A stretch of DNA of 64,000 nt from Megascapheus bottae (taxonomy: Eukaryota > Chordata > Mammalia > Rodentia > Geomyidae): NCBI GenBank assembly GCA_024803745.1, contig JANJXV010000025.1:16138341-16202340 (forward strand), read 5' to 3'. How positions within the stretch are numbered: the first letter of the stretch is position 1; every line of letters starts with the position of its first letter. Both the position numbers and the translations under genes were made by a program. The notes under the pieces are model-generated. The model had not been told where the DNA came from. It searched no databases and was given only the letters and a program-made list of their open reading frames with translations. Positions 63,487 through 64,000 of this stretch are shown here, piece after piece.

Positions 63487-63509
63487 CACACACACACACA
63501 CACACACAC
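63487..63509. repeat. (CA)n
   Basis: About 11 units, separated from the last SINE by 70 bp. Confidence 0.93.
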
Positions 63510-64000
63510 TACACTAGCTAGATCCTATGTCCTTAGGGCATTGGGTAGGGGAAGGGAGGGCTCAAAACACATTTCCACTTGCTGTCGTTGCAGACAGTAC
63601 AAAGTCTCAAGAACGACCCCAGTCTCGTTTTCCCTGGACCCCCATCTTCCTTCCTCGGCTCTTAGTTTCCAGACCAAGCGCCCTGAGTGACAGACAATTG
63701 GAGGGCTAAAAGCTGCCAGTGCTGGTGCGGCTAGAGGAGGGGCTCTGTTGAGGTGGAAGTGTGTTCGCATTTGACTGTTCAGTGGGTCCCAGCACCCCAT
63801 CATCTTCCCTGCTCCCTACGATCTGAGTGGGGGGAGGAGTACAGACCGGAGGTGGCTCAAGGGGAGGAACAGGCTCCACTAGGGACCCTCAGGGCTCAGC
63901 TTTGCGCCCCTGGAAGAAGTAGGGGGTGGGGGGAGCACAAAGGGCAGAGTCTACCATCCAGCCCCGGGCTGGGTTCCAAAGCGAGGCCAGGCCTGGGGTT
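63510..64000. other. GC-richer right edge, no repeat seen
   Basis: From about 63700 the sequence is visibly G/C-rich with several CpGs and no SINE. Could be near a gene or CpG island beyond the window. Confidence 0.4.

Overview
This is rodent nuclear DNA from the superfamily Geomyoidea (kangaroo rats, pocket mice, pocket gophers). The main evidence is a high density of IDL-Geo SINEs: an ID-like, tRNA-Ala-derived left monomer joined to the 'Geo' right monomer. That dimer is described in the literature as restricted to Geomyoidea. A second, more numerous family has a 7SL/B1-like head on the same kind of tail. It is called 'B1-Geo' here, which is a working name and not a published one. Older rodent B1, ID and B1-dID copies, ancient MIRs, L1 fragments, two MaLR-type LTR remnants and one hAT-like DNA-transposon remnant make up the rest.

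I find no protein-coding gene, tRNA, rRNA or CRISPR array that I can support. The ORFs present are short. Most run through SINEs, (CA)n, (GA)n or (GGA/GAA)n tracts, or read opposite strands of the same repeat. The window reads as intergenic or intronic sequence. The best non-repeat signals are a full match to the CTCF core motif at 17231-17245 and a minus-strand 3'UTR-like retrocopy with AATAAA and an A-rich end at 23280-23965. Weaker ones are a possible small minus-strand exon near 17711-17816, AP-1 motif pairs near 38.9 kb, and a GC-richer right edge after about 63.7 kb.

Layout: 0-5.7 kb is an old MIR split by SINEs, L1 ORF2 fragments and a dense B1-Geo cluster. 5.7-9.9 kb is mostly unique. 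10-14 kb has an L1 piece, three IDL-Geo copies with clear target-site duplications (TSDs), and an MST-like LTR with a large purine expansion. 14-24 kb mixes unique blocks, B1-dID copies, the CTCF motif and the retrocopy. 24.8-25.6 kb is a giant GGA/GAA/GCA array. 26-33 kb is B1-Geo rich and includes the hAT-like remnant. 33.8-35.2 kb is an L1 3' region hit by three IDL-Geo insertions, one nested inside another. 36-64 kb is a SINE landscape with several more SINE-in-SINE nests, CA microsatellites at B1-Geo 3' ends, and unique blocks of 0.3-1.2 kb.

The most informative story is SINE evolution. The window holds B1-dID elements, B1-Geo elements and IDL-Geo elements together. Nesting, TSDs and tail types let their order and relationships be read. 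I infer that the Geo monomer descends from the dID tail of B1-dID. No novel functional system was found.
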